DNA of 64,000 bases, taken from the NCBI RefSeq assembly GCF_028389875.1, contig NC_084678.1, positions 15,468,899 to 15,532,898 of the forward strand. The letters are read 5' to 3'. The notes beneath the pieces were generated by a model. The model saw nothing but the letters and a program-made list of their open reading frames with translations, was not told the origin of the DNA and did not search any database. Shown piece after piece: positions 1 to 14,680 of this stretch. Within the stretch, counting starts at the first letter, position 1. Every line of letters starts with the position of its first letter. Made by a program: the position numbers and the translations under genes. This DNA is from Rhea pennata. Its lineage: Eukaryota > Chordata > Aves > Rheiformes > Rheidae.

Positions 1-886
1 CTTGCTGCTGTCCAACTGGTTATAGCACTACAGGAGACACCAGGCAGAAGTAAATCAGAATGTGAAACTAGAGCAGACAGGCATTATCATTTTGGTCAAC
101 TAGAAACCATCTGCTCCTACAAGAGACTGACTACAGTCCCTTCTTCTTCCCTTTCATTTTCATCAGTTAAGTTTTACAAACTTTCAAGTCTGTAATCCCT
201 GCCTTTCCTCTCTCCACCTAATACTTGTAGATAAAGTTTCAGACTGCACAAAATTAAAAGCCCGTAATTTTAAGTTACAACTATAAAGACAATTATCATT
301 TTTAACTGAAAAATTGTATAATATACTTCTGGATAATCTTAAGAGTGAAGTAGTATTATGCACAACAAACAGTATCTACTGATGAGTCCACCAGAAAAAA
401 TGTATTCAATTTTATTTACTACTTTGGACTCATATAGTTCTATTAGCATTGTTTCCGGGAGTTCCAGTTTGTTTGGTTGTTTTTTTTTTTTAAAAAAAAA
501 ACATAAAAGACAACATCTCCTCTTAGTTATATCAAAAGCATCATTTGAAGCATTGTGTGCACTGTATGTATTCTATCTGATATCTGAATATTTTTAAATC
601 TATAAATATTTTATGGTGTACATGAAATTGCACAAGATGATTATCTACACACCAACAGAAATTAACTAGAATCTCCCCTTTTTTGTTTAAAAAAGTGGGG
701 TAGATCTCTAGGGGGAAAAAAAATTAAGCTCTAGTCTTCAAATCAACAATTATTCCATTTGCAAATCAGTGGAGTCATGCAGTCTCAAAGTAGAGACTGA
801 AAGTGAAGACTAATATGATCCTTTATTCTTCTACCAAAATGCATTTTAGAAGCTGTGTGTGCAATATGTTTCTGGAACTGTCAAGG

Positions 887-924
<38 letters not shown>

Positions 925-1986
925 ATACCGCTTAACTCTGAAAAGCTATTTTCAGCACACTTCTATATTTATTCCTATAGAAAGCTCCAAATGTCAAAGA
1001 ATGGTAATGAGCAGCTGGCATACACAGAAGTGGAGCATGACCCAAAATATCTATTACAATTAACATGGTATATGCTACACTTCTACATTAACTAAGCATT
1101 ATCTGTTTTCACTGACCAGCAATTCAATTGTTCAAAAGAGCTAGTAAGTTTGTTTCTAAAAATATCAACATGAGAGGGTTAGAGTTAAACCAGTTCAAAT
1201 TATCACTGATAAAAAAAACTGTATATAAAACAGAAAAACAAAGAGAGGCCAACAGTGAAAGAGTTCTCAAAAGGGGAAGCAATATATAGCTGAAGATCAG
1301 CTATCAAAGAATTTGCTTAAACAGAGCTCTTTTGAATACTTAATAAACATAGCTATTTCTGCAAAATATCTAAAAGAGATTAGCCAGCAAAAATACAAAA
1401 CAGGAAAATTAGGAATCATGTATTTACATCCTTTTAAGTTATTTAAAAGGAGTAAGCAATTTTGCCTCCCTGAAGTTCCTGAAAAAAGGAAAACATGAAA
1501 CATCCAAGAAAAACAGCATGTGGCACTGTTTTAGGCTACAGAACATAAAAAGACCATGAAAATGATAAATATATATTAACTTTGTAATACATTAAAATGA
1601 TTTTATGGGTCTTTCCAAATTAAAAATGACAAACTGTATTATATTATAGGATTTTCTTCAACTGTCACTGAAATACAGCTATCATTTGAAGATATACATT
1701 GAAAACTACTTGAACTGTCGGAAAGAGAATTTGGTCAACATAAAAGAATAGCTTTTACAAGCAAGTAAGCAGCAAATAGGTTTATCATCATCTCCACGAG
1801 ACAGCATTTAAGTACATTAACACAGGGCGGGGGGGGGGCAGAGAATAAAGTTATTGACTGGGAAAGTATTGAATATTTAAAGCCAGTGAACAAATAGCAT
1901 TATCTGGAGTTTTGAGCCTTTGTCCTTTCCCTGTACAAGAAGATCACCAGAATAGGATGAAATTCACCTTTTCTTGAGTAACTCAC
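1..1986 (-). other. Noncoding stretch, presumed DIDO1 5' intron
   Basis: No open frame here resembles a known protein and no convincing coding exon is seen on either strand. DIDO1 lies on the opposite strand immediately beside GID8 in other vertebrates, and its coding exons start with a large PHD-protein exon that is absent here. The stretch is therefore best read as minus-strand DIDO1 5' intron. This is a synteny inference; the bases themselves show only AT-rich noncoding DNA with a 37-base A run. Confidence 0.4.
887..923. repeat. Poly-A homopolymer, 37 bases
   Basis: An uninterrupted run of 37 A. No target-site duplication or recognisable retroelement body was seen beside it, so it is called a simple repeat, not a retroposon tail. 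The length may be unreliable in assembly. Confidence 0.9.
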
Positions 1987-2209
1987 CAATAGGGAGAACA
2001 CTTCCTCAACCCAGAAAAGATACAAAGCAATTTCAGCTCAGGTAAGTTTTGGTCCCCCCCCCCCCGCTGAAGACCCCAGCCGCAGCAGGAGTTTCGGGCT
2101 GGGTTCCCGGTGTCCCTGCCGAAGAGAGCACCGCCCCAGCGCCCGGACCCCCGCCCCTCACGGCCCCGGCGGAGGAGCCCTCATCCAGCACTGGCACACG
2201 GCGGAGAAA
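1987..2209 (-). other. Candidate DIDO1 5' noncoding exon
   Basis: On the minus strand a pyrimidine-rich acceptor ending in CAG (plus coordinates 2212-2210) and a GTGAGT donor (plus coordinates 1986-1981) frame this interval. Two cyclic-AMP response elements lie just upstream for minus-strand transcription. An alternative is that the TSS itself lies near 2200 and only the donor is real. No coding potential is seen. This is an inference from splice signals alone. Confidence 0.2.
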
Positions 2210-2238
2210 CTGAGCGAGAAAGACGGGGAAGTCGATCG

Positions 2239-2246
2239 TGACGTCA
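2239..2246. promoter_or_regulatory. CRE (CREB/ATF site)
   Basis: Perfect palindromic TGACGTCA. A second TGACGTC core lies 38 bases to the right at 2277. Paired CREs inside a CpG island are a common core-promoter arrangement. Confidence 0.6.
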
Positions 2247-2837
2247 CGGCGAAGTGTGTCGGCGTCAGCTTGGTTATGACGTCGATCACCTCAGCGCTTA
2301 ACCGTCATCTCCTTTCCTCCAAGATGGAGGAACCCGCCTTCTAGCCCGCTCCGCCCGGGGAGGGCGTCCTCTCCGCTCCGGCCCAACCACGTTATGAGCT
2401 TACGGGGCGGCGGCTTTTAGCTTCCTTCGGGGCCCCCGCACTGAGTCGCCGACCTCCTCTGGAACTGGGCCAGGCCTCCGACGTGCCCGCGCCCCTGGAG
2501 CCGCACCGACGGTGCCCTGGAAACAGGCCGCGCCACCCCCGCGGCCCTCCGGCCGCCCCGACCCGCACCGCCCGCCCGCCCGCCTCCATTTTCTAGTCGA
2601 GCCCGAGGCGTCCAGGCCGGAGCAAGCGGCCGCCCCCTCTCCGCGACCCCTCCGCCGCAGCGGCGACCCCGCTCCCTTTCTCCTCCCGTCTCGGTGCTTC
2701 TCCAGTGGCCTCCCTCACTCACCGCGGGGAGGGGGGGAAGGGAAATCTCGCCGCCGCCGAGGGGTCTCAGCCGAGTCGAGCCGCCATTTCCTCCTCGCAG
2801 CCGCTCCAGAACCCTGGGCGGGGGTTGCTCCTCCCCC

Positions 2838-2851
2838 GCTACCATAGAGAC
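2838..2851 (+). promoter_or_regulatory. X-box-like RFX site
   Basis: GCTACCATAGAGAC fits the RFX X-box consensus RYYNCCATRGNRAC at every position. It lies inside the CpG island, beside a YY1-like ATGGCGGC. Confidence 0.4.
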
Positions 2852-3150
2852 CGACATGGCGGCCGGCCGCTGCCTAGAGCGCCCGCCGGCCGGCGCACGG
2901 CTCTCGCGCTTTGCGCACGGCTCCTCGGAGGACTCGGCGGGCCCGGACTCCGCCCCGTGGCCCAGCAGGGCGGGCGTGGCGCTGCCTTGGCGGGCAGCGC
3001 GGGGCGGCTGGAGGCGCTGCCCGTCTCCCTCCCTTCCCGGAGGTGCACGCCGGCCCCCGCCGACCCTATGGCGCAGGGAGCTTCCCTTGAGCTACAGGCA
3101 GCCGCCCCGCGCCGTCCTGGGTGGCTGAGGGGAAGCCGGGCCCCGCTACG

Positions 3151-6100
3151 GCTGGGCTCCGTGGTACCAACAGCACCTGCTGCGTTTCTCGTCGTTACCT
3201 CACGATCTTACCTCATGGAGACGGCACGCTTTTATTCACCACTCGGGGACTAGGCAAAACAGCCCTGCAGCTGTGCTAAATACCATTTTGCTCACAGTGA
3301 CTTAATCTCACAGGGCAAACGCTGCTTTCTGACAGGATTATCATGGCCGAGGAGCTCCTGCACTGACCCAAGAGCGGTCTGCTGCCCGCAGCCCAACTGC
3401 TCACTCAGCCACACTCCCCAGCTGGGATGCTCTCATTCTGTTCCCAATTTATTATTTTTCCTAGTCCATCTGTTTTTGAAAAATCAAGCAGTAAATGTTG
3501 CAGTAATGATTTCCCCTGTGTCCTTACTGATTTCTGTGGGAGAAGTGTTCACTGGATTAGCTCATCCACCACGCAGAGGCTTCCCCATAAACTCCATCTC
3601 AGAGAGGTTCAGCTCTTCAGAAACTTTCCCATAGCCAAACCCTGCTATAAAAATGGGCGGCTACCTCCAGTTCTCACATTTTGTTCCTCCTGTCAGTGTT
3701 TTGTATTTGTTATGAGAAACACCTATAGCTCAAGATCACTGAGGGGGTTCCAAAAATTTCAGGATGACCTATGAAGCCATGCAAAAACTTGTGACATGAA
3801 TATTTGTAGAGCCTTCTAGTCAGAGATGGAAGTATAACGTTCGGTTCTTTGACCCTGATCCTACACATTTTTCCTCATGGGCTGATCCAACTGAAATTAA
3901 TTTATTCCAGATAGGTGCAGTGTTTAGTAGAGATGGTTTAAAGACTAAGAACATAAGAGAAAAAAGAGGTACTAAAAAAGTAATAATAATACTTAGTATT
4001 AATTCTATAGAATGATTCAATTAAGTTTTACAGAAATCTACACTCCAGAACACAATATATATAAGACTTCTGATGGTAAAGGTTCAGGATAATGTCAGAA
4101 AAGCTATTATTAGCCTTCTTTGTGGAACAGTACAGTCAGCCTTTCTCAACCTGTAAAACTATGCAGTTTTAATACTTACTTCACATTGGAATGCCAAGAA
4201 GTAAAAACATTGAGATCCCTGTGCAAAAGTACAAGATAGCATTATTAAGGGCAAGCAGTAGTTGTTTAATTGTTCTTTGACTACAGCACGACAATAAATG
4301 AAAGGCACAGGGAGGGGAAATATCTTATGCTTTGGTAGATCAAGCTTCACTGTGATGTATGCCCTAGGAAAAGCTAACGGCATGCTAACGCAGGGATTTC
4401 GCATCTAGGGAATGCACAAAACAAGAAATTGCGTGCCAGCAGAGTGAATAGGGGATGCCCGCAATTCTACTAATGAAGAAGGTATTCAATACCTCATGGT
4501 CATTTGGCAAGAGGTTTACACCTTAATGTAATACCGATTCAGTTTGCACAACCAGTGAATACTAGCCTACATCTTTGTGTTAAAGATTAACTTGTTTTCA
4601 ATAATCCCAAGTCAGTGTGTCTACCTTCCCTTATTACTTATATCACCTTCAGTTAAGTAGTCTCTTAGTATCTCTGCCTCATGCCTTTCCCTGCCTCTCT
4701 CCTTTTCTATATTAGAGCCTTATTTCCCTTAATTTGAAAATTTACTCTTGGGTTACTGATCTGAATTTCCTTTTTGCTGGCAGTGTACAGAAGCCACCCG
4801 TTCCTTGGTGAGCTGTATCATGTGATTATTGATTGATTCAGTTTAGGCCCCCTTTTGTATAATGTGATGATAGTTTATAACTGCTTTGAACTCAAAACAC
4901 TGCTGGGAAATCCTAGCAGAAAGATTAATGACTATCCATCAGCTTCTAAAACAGTCTAATAAGCATCTTACCTAGCTCTCCTTAAGTCCTGGAGAGGCTT
5001 AGGCTTCACGCATGCAAGGCCCTCAACACTACTCTCCTTAAAACTTTTCTCAATTGCTTTCAAAAATCTTTCCCACTATTAGGCAGCCAGTGCACTGAGA
5101 CTTTGTTCTGCAGCTGATGCTTTTTTATTTTTTTAATTTGGGTAGCTGCAAAATGGCCTTACTTATGTTTGTAGTATATCACACAAGGGGACCGTGCTCT
5201 ATAGGCACTACCATAAAACTCTGATTTGTAATACATTCTAAGACATTGTCTTTCTGTTGCAAAGAGAGGGTGTCCCCTGATCTGGGTTCAGATTACTAGA
5301 AAATACAAAGGGATGTCAGCTACACTCTTTCACTTACCTTTCTCTTCACCAAGGTTTTCAAATGTTTGGAGACGTAGAGCCCTGAAAGGTGATACTTTTA
5401 GTTCAGCTCCTTTTCTCAGTTCTTCTCACTGAACATTCTGGGAAGCCAATTTTAGCAGCCAGGTGAAAGCTAGAGACAGAACTAGCCCATGAAAAGAGTA
5501 GAGATGAAAGCAAATGAACAAGTTCTCTTCCCTCCTCTATCTGTCTTTTAAACAGATATTGATTGTTTTGAGTCAAAATAAATTAATTTTTGTCAGCTAT
5601 GCTCAGGCTTTTACCTTTTCTGTGTATAAAGGCCTCTCCACCTCCACAGTCCAAAACACGAGTCAAAACCAGATGCTCCAAGGCTGCTGATTCATCTTTT
5701 TTTTGTAAGCAGTAGGCAAACACAGAAGTGCTTTATCCTCAGGATAATTATATTCATATAAGGAAAGCATTCCCCTTCCCTGTCAGGAGACAGAAGCTGG
5801 CAGGGATTTATTCCCCCCCATACACACACACACACACACACACTTCTAGGTAAGCTTTTTCCCTGAAAATGTAATCTTTCACAGGGATTTTAATAACTTC
5901 AGGGATTAGAGAATTTGATTTGAGGTTTATTGGACTCCACTCAGCTTTAAATACCAGCTACCAAAATACTTTTGAATAAAGCCAAGTTTATCAGAGCAGA
6001 ATCCAAGTAAGAATTCTATAAATTGCACTGAATTACTTCAGCAGATATACAAGTTTCTTTTATTCTCAATTTTACAGTCTTCGCAAAGTCTAAGTTCTCA

Positions 6101-8000
6101 TGTTATTACTACTCTTATTATGGTAAGATTATTGTAGGACAGTGGCATATCAAAGACACAGGCCAGTTTTGGAAGAGCAAAATACTTTTGCTTCTATGCG
6201 TTCTAATCCAAATTTCAAGCCACAGATGCATCCAAAAATTTTTACTGAGTAATAAAACAAAGTTTTGGTTCTAAGTTTGGGGAAAATCCTAACAGAAGTT
6301 AGGATTTACTACTAAGAACATGTGGAATGATGCAAAATGCATTTGCCCTGAAATACAATACATTTTGGTATTCTCAAATCCTTCAGTATTCCAGGCCACA
6401 AAGCACAGGGAACATGTGTCTCTCTAAACATATACATCACTAAAGACAACAAGCAAGTATTATATATGAGATGGCTAAATATTTACTCAGTAGGATACAA
6501 GTTAAAAGAAATGGAACACAGAAAGTGACTAAACAGACTTTTATCAGGAGAAAGTTAGTACAAAATATTTACCATTTATCACTCACAATACTGCTGAACC
6601 CCTCAAGCATGCAGAATTTTCATCGTTATCAAGCAGGCTAGTAAGGAAGATGGGTCTATATCAAGATAAAGTAATTACAGTTTTATGAATTATATATACA
6701 CTTAGGATCTTACCACATTGGGTTAATGCTACCATCAAAAACCTGTTACTAGGAGCAATACTATTTAATATTATTTAACCACATGAAACAATTCTTGCAT
6801 CAGAAAAGCACTTTGTTTTCAGCCTCAGTAAGAAAGCACTTCATTAGCAACTTTCAAAATGTTTTTCTTGCAAAGTGATTATAAAACTTCTTCCAAATGC
6901 AGCTCAGTCTCTTAAGAAGTGGGAAAAATAGTATTTTTCATGAGAAGCAAAACCACAAACCAGGATCTGGTTTTAGCCCCTTTCACCTTTTCTTCAGCCC
7001 AGAGAACATTACAAGGATAAGTAGAAACTTTTCTACTGCACTTGTTTGAACATCACAACCTGTAAGAAAAGGTTATCAGCAACGCACAATCACACATGCT
7101 GCTAAACAACAGGTCACAAATATTTGGTTTGCTTATTCAGTGTATTGTCCACTTACTAGAAAGCAATTACATCCAGCTCTGCTCTTTACCTGTAAACAGC
7201 AAATGTGGTATGAATTACACTCTGGTGTCTCCTCTCTGCTCGGGGTGTGGTTCCCTATGTAGCAAACTCAGGAAACCTTCCTAGAGAGGGGCATCAGCCT
7301 CCTCGCTCCCTCTTTATGGCAGGCTCCTGAGAGAAACCCCACCTTTCAGGGAGGAGCTGATAAAACCAGTCAGGGCATCAAAAAGAAATCAGAGACTTAC
7401 AAGCCTACTGGTTCAGAAATACAAGTAAGAGAAAAGTTGTTTGCCCAAGAGTCAAATCCACTGAGAAGGGCTTTTTGATTAAAGCCTGAAGAAAACCTGC
7501 TACTTTGTTGTATGTTTAACAGCACCTGATGCCATGTATGACTAAATATTTTTTTTGTGCAAAATGCTGTATTGTTGATGAGCATAGAGGTTTGTTTGGA
7601 GAAGGAAGTTAAAATAATGTGCTACTGATTAGAGATTTTCAGTTTCAGTGGGGACACAATTTTAATGAAACTGAATTTTGCTTATGCCACGATTACAAGA
7701 AGAAAAAAAAAGTGGAAAAATAAGTGCCTCCTTATTCTCACTCTGTACAGTTGAAATTATATTTTCCAGAGGACTACCATTTCCACAGTTCCACACACAA
7801 AAACACATCCCTGAAGCCCTGCTTTCTCTGTAAATATACAAACTGAGGTGGGTTTTGTTCTTTTTTTTTCCTACATGGTGCTTTCATTTACAAACCCTGT
7901 TGGATTTAGCTGCACCGAATGGAGTTTATCACTTATTTTTGGCTGCCAGTGCCAATTTCGACAGCGACCATGAAGCGGAGCCCGCCAGCACACCAACATC
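3151..8000. other. Noncoding, no gene seen (presumed intergenic or DIDO1 intron)
   Basis: About 4.8 kb of AT-rich sequence without a recognisable exon, RNA gene or interspersed repeat. If DIDO1 starts at the right-hand CpG island, as the near-bidirectional DIDO1/GID8 arrangement of mammals would predict, this is a DIDO1 5' intron. If it starts at the left island this is intergenic. Scattered minus-strand GTAAGT donors (for example plus 5334-5339, preceded by AG) were not matched by convincing acceptors. Confidence 0.4.
5822..5845. repeat. (AC)12 microsatellite
   Basis: Twenty-four bases of pure AC dinucleotide repeat; likely polymorphic. Confidence 0.95.
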
Positions 8001-8449
8001 AACGGGAACCGCTGGAATCCTACACGAGCGTACACAGTCATGACCTATAGGAGCCAAGGAGGAGACTCATTTCCCCTCGCGCGGCCCCGGAGGATCGGCA
8101 GCGCCGACTCTGCAGGCAGTAACTCGAGGCTGAACGCCGAGCCCGCGCCAACCACGGCCCCCAACCCGCGGGGAAGCTCCAGGCGGCCGCAGCCTCGCCC
8201 CAGCGCCTCAGGCGCAGCTCTGGGCCGCGCAGCCGCCGCCTGAGGACCTAGGCCGCCCCCACTCTATGGTCACCCTGGCCGGGCCTCCCTCAACTCTATG
8301 GTGCTGGCGAGACCCCTCTCGCAGCCCAACGCTTCGTCTCTATAGCACCGCCTCCCCGGTCAGCGCGAGCGTACGTACGGGGATAGGCGTACACTCTGTC
8401 GCAGGCCCCAACTCTGTGGTTGCGTTTTCTCGCCGCTCTCTGGGCGCTG

Positions 8450-8454
8450 ATTGG
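8450..8454 (-). promoter_or_regulatory. Inverted CCAAT box
   Basis: ATTGG within CTGATTGGCC, an NF-Y type site, 14 bases before the TCTCGCGAGA element. Confidence 0.55.
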
Positions 8455-8467
8455 CCAAGCGGGCAGT

Positions 8468-8477
8468 TCTCGCGAGA
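8468..8477. promoter_or_regulatory. TCTCGCGAGA core-promoter element
   Basis: Perfect copy of the methylation-sensitive TCTCGCGAGA palindrome, bound by BANP and associated with housekeeping CpG-island promoters. It sits about 80 bases before the first splice donor, consistent with a TSS just downstream. Confidence 0.7.
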
Positions 8478-8479
8478 CC

Positions 8480-8555
8480 CGCGAGCCAGCGGCCTGGCCG
8501 AGGCGGCGGAGCGGGCCCAGGTTCGTGCGTCGGAGGCGGCAGCACGGCGCGCTCG
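8480..8555 (+). other. GID8: GID8 noncoding exon 1 (5' end uncertain)
   Basis: The 3' end is set by a CTCG|GTAAGA donor at 8555/8556, joining to an acceptor at 9731/9732. The 5' end is only estimated from the promoter motifs. No ATG precedes the donor in this exon; the ATG in the YY1 motif falls in the intron. Confidence 0.5.
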
Positions 8556-9731
8556 GTAAGATGGCGGCGTCCGCCCCCTCCCTGCCCTGGGTCACGGGGG
8601 CCTGGCGCGCCCTTCCCCTGGCGCGGCCGGTCGGGCCTCAGCCGGCCGCTGCGGGCGGGGGGAAGGCGCTGGGCCTGCGGCGAGCGCGGCCGGGCGCGCT
8701 GCGGGGGCCCTGGCCTTGGCGAGGGCTGGGTCGGGGGGCAGCGGCGCGGCGGGGCCGCAGCGCTGCGCGGCGGCGCCAGGTTGGGGCCCGGCGGGCGGAG
8801 GCCGGAGCTTGTCCCCGCCGCTGCCTGTCCCCCCCCGCCACCCGCCTGGGAGCGGCGTGAATGAGGGGCCGCGACCGGTCGGCCCTTCAGCCGGTGTCGG
8901 GCTGGTCGCGGCTCCCGCCGCCCAGCTGTCCCCAGGTCGGTCGTGGCTCCAGCCGGCAGCGGCTCCGGCCGGCAGCGTAGGGGGAGACAAACCCGTAGGA
9001 AACGGGCTGACGATGGGAGCGCGCGCGGGTTCGTCCGAGAGGGGTGGCAGTACCTGTTGCTGCTGTTGTTACCTTTCCCCCCACCTTTTGCTGCCCCCGT
9101 GAGATGTAGGCAGGTGCCCTGAAGTGATTAAATGCTAGCTTAAATTTGAGCAAAGTGCTCTGCTTCCAAATCTGAAAAAAAAAAAAAGGCAGTAGTGTTT
9201 TAGAAGCGTTGTCAAAAGTAGTTTTGCTGTCAACAGCCAAGCAAAGCTAGTGCAAGTCTTTCATTTGTGTATTGGATAACTTAATGCATATTGCTTTGTA
9301 GCTATGCAGTCAAAGGTCAAAACTTTAAAGTAGATGTTGTATACAAAAGCTTTGCTTCAGGGTTTTGTTAACAAATTTTCTGTGTTGCTGTCAAACTCTT
9401 TGATTTGTTTGCCTCACACTGTGCTGTATAACTCTTGTTTTATGGTTATTTGGATTGTGTTTAAGAGAAGTATGAAAAGATGATGTTTGAATTTGTGTTT
9501 TGATGATTGATGAAAGCATCTTTAGAGACTGTCCAAGTGTATGTGAAAGAGTGCAGGAACAAGGGAGATGAAAATATAAAATAATTATTTGGGATAAACA
9601 GGCACCTTTTGGATTGTTAGTTTAAAAGATTTCATAAAAAGATATAAAGGTGGTAGTTACACAGTGCTTATGCACGTTAAATTTCATTTTTCTGGAAATG
9701 TGTTAAATGAGATGCTTTTCTTTCCTTGTAG

Positions 9732-12446
<2,715 letters not shown>

Positions 12447-14680
12447 AATGTGTGCAGATGGACATCAAATAATCTTAGTACTGCACAGTATACATTTATA
12501 TCAGTCTGTGACTGAAATATTTTTACTACAGTACAGCACTCAATTCAGATTTTTCAATGAACATCTAATTTGAAGGGAGAAAAGTCCCTTTTAAATGCTG
12601 CAAAAACTGCATTGAAAGGCGCTGTATCTCTTTGAAAGTCTGACTTAGGCTATGCACTATAATACATTTTTAAAAAACAATTAAACAGGAAAGGAAAAAT
12701 AGCATTTTTAAAAATACAGAACTCAAGGTTTCTAATTGGCTACTGATGCCTAGTTTAGTGGCCAGTGAGTTAATATGGAGTTATATTGGCAACTACTCAG
12801 TTAAGTTTAACTGTCTCCTGTTTGAAATGTGTATATAGAACAGTGAATATTTTCTACCTTTAAGTTATAGCCAGATATACATTCCCCTTAAAAGTAACTG
12901 GTCAAGTTTTCATCTATAACTTTGCAGTATGGTCAACCTTTTGCCTTGGAAATAGTGTAAAAACTTGTAAATCATAATTTAAGGACTTTTTTTTTTTTCC
13001 TTATTTCTGACTTTTGGTGCTTTATATGGTGAGAGCTATGTTTGTAATGGATCAGTGACCCATCTTTTTCACAAGAAGTATTGCTGGAAATAAATTTTCT
13101 CTTAGTTTTCATGAATGACCAAAATGGCCCCCAGAGGCAGGTAAAGGTTTTTGGTAAAAGGGGCTTTCCCCCTACATGAAACTTGCAGCTGTAGTAACCT
13201 GCACGAATCACTGCAGTGTCTAAAGCTTTGAAGACCACTGGGTTTTTGTAAGCTGAAAAGATGTACTTGTGTTAGGAAGTGAAGTAGGGGGAAGCTGTGC
13301 TCGCTGAAGCCTCTGATCCATCATCTTGTGCAGGATCTGCCTTTATGCTTGCTGAATAAGAGTTGTAGTTTTAGGGCTACTTAGGGCTATTTTTATGCCT
13401 TGAGCTGAGCTGTTTTTAAAAACTGAAATTTCCATTTTCCCAATTCTTCCATACCTTTCTGAAGAGATGCAGTTCATCTTCACCATTACTTTGTTTACTG
13501 ACTGTCCTCACTCCAATTAGGATTATAGTTTTCATGTTTTACATGTGAAGTCCAGACTTTCAAGTCAACAGTTGTAATCTTCTGGGTATGGGATGTTCTG
13601 GTTGACTTAATTTTGCAGCACTGTATACTGGTGTATCCAGTAGTAATAAGTACTAATCTTGCCAAATCAATTTCTAGATTTTTAAGCCCATATATTGAGT
13701 TACTACAGACTTGCTGAACAAAGAGCAGTCTGATGGATAAAATAGTTTAACATCACGATACACTGGCATTGTCATACCAGTCCCATACTGTACATAATCT
13801 AGTCTTGTATGGTAGGTATTACCATGTAGAATGAAATTTAGTTTTCACTTAATTTTACTGGAATACTTACGCATTAAACTGTATAAAGCTTTGCAGATAC
13901 ACCTGACTTACGGAAACTAACAAAACCTGTTACTGATTGCATTACTGTGAACACTGTTTACTTGTGTAGCTATTTTTTGTGGAGGAGGGAAACCATTGTT
14001 TGTTAAGCAGCTATTAGAGATGCAGAGCACCAAGGTTAAGCTAGATGATGGATATAACAAAATGATTTTTGATTTGTTCCCATTTATTACTGATGGGTTT
14101 TGTTCTACATTTGAGGCTTTTGTGGTAGGCAGGTCTTAAAGTTCATATATAACAAACAAGCTATCAGTTCCCCCCATCTACAGCAGTGGTCTGGCTTTAC
14201 TTCATCCAGACTGGTTATTCTGACACCAAACTGTTAACTGCTTTTTTTCTTTCTTTCTTTTTCTTTTTTTTTTTTCCCTCCAGTCGGTTGCTGTCTAAGA
14301 ACCATGTATAACTTTTAGTTTGTGATAAACTGTATGGTTAATGTAACTTTGTTTAATAACAAACTACAGAAACAAAACTGGAATAGCTCTAATTTCTTCA
14401 TGTATAACGGATCAGCTTTTCCTCTGTTCTAACGTTTGTGTGCTAAACCTCATCTAAAGCTTCTCCTGGATGAAGTGGAAAGTGGTGCGTTTTTGTGGCA
14501 TGACTAGCATTTTTCTCCATGAGAAATGCAGTATTACAGTCCTGGTTGAGAAGTTCACTGTACTTCTAGAATGCTACATTAATTTCGTATAGTATTTGGG
14601 CAAAGATTGTGCATAGATTACTTGAATTTTCACTAGCTTGTTTTTTCCATTTAAAAATAAACATGTTTTTTAAGGGGTTT
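12447..14680 (+). other. GID8: GID8 3' UTR (end uncertain)
   Basis: AT-rich sequence follows the stop. Candidate poly(A) signals are ATTAAA at 12680-12685, AATAAA at 13089-13094 and AATAAA at 14656-14661; alternative 3' ends are likely. No coding potential is seen. The right boundary is drawn at the last candidate signal and is an inference. Confidence 0.5.

Larger units (their letters stand above)
2050..3150. promoter_or_regulatory. CpG island promoter, probably DIDO1
   Basis: A dense CpG-rich block stands sharply out of AT-rich flanks. It contains a perfect CRE (TGACGTCA, 2239-2246), a second CRE-like site (2277-2284), a YY1-type AAGATGG (2321-2327), an ATGGCGGC YY1-like site near 2855 and an X-box (2838-2851). 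A minus-strand donor (GTGAGT, plus 2722-2717) could end another first exon. The island could drive DIDO1 leftward; a plus-strand noncoding transcript is also possible, because an AG|GTAAGT donor occurs at about 2038-2045. A 12-base C run at 2054-2065 marks the left edge. Confidence 0.65.
8040..8555 (+). promoter_or_regulatory. GID8: GID8 CpG-island promoter
   Basis: A CpG-dense, TATA-less block ends at the GID8 first-exon donor (CG|GTAAGA, boundary 8555/8556). It contains an inverted CCAAT box (8450-8454), a palindromic TCTCGCGAGA element (8468-8477) and a YY1-type AAGATGGCGGC that starts in the donor itself. Three near-identical ACTCTATGGT decamers lie at 8261, 8293 and 8411 (the last with one change). 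In mammals this promoter is shared head to head with DIDO1; whether it is bidirectional here cannot be told from the bases. Confidence 0.8.

Noticed and set aside
887-923. Poly-A run (and poly-T at 32930) as retroposon tails
   Set aside because: No retroelement body, processed gene copy or flanking duplication was identified.
2392-3253. Multiple overlapping frames in the left CpG island
   Set aside because: Pro/Arg/Gly/Ala-rich translations on both strands are typical of CpG islands; none matches DIDO1 or another protein.
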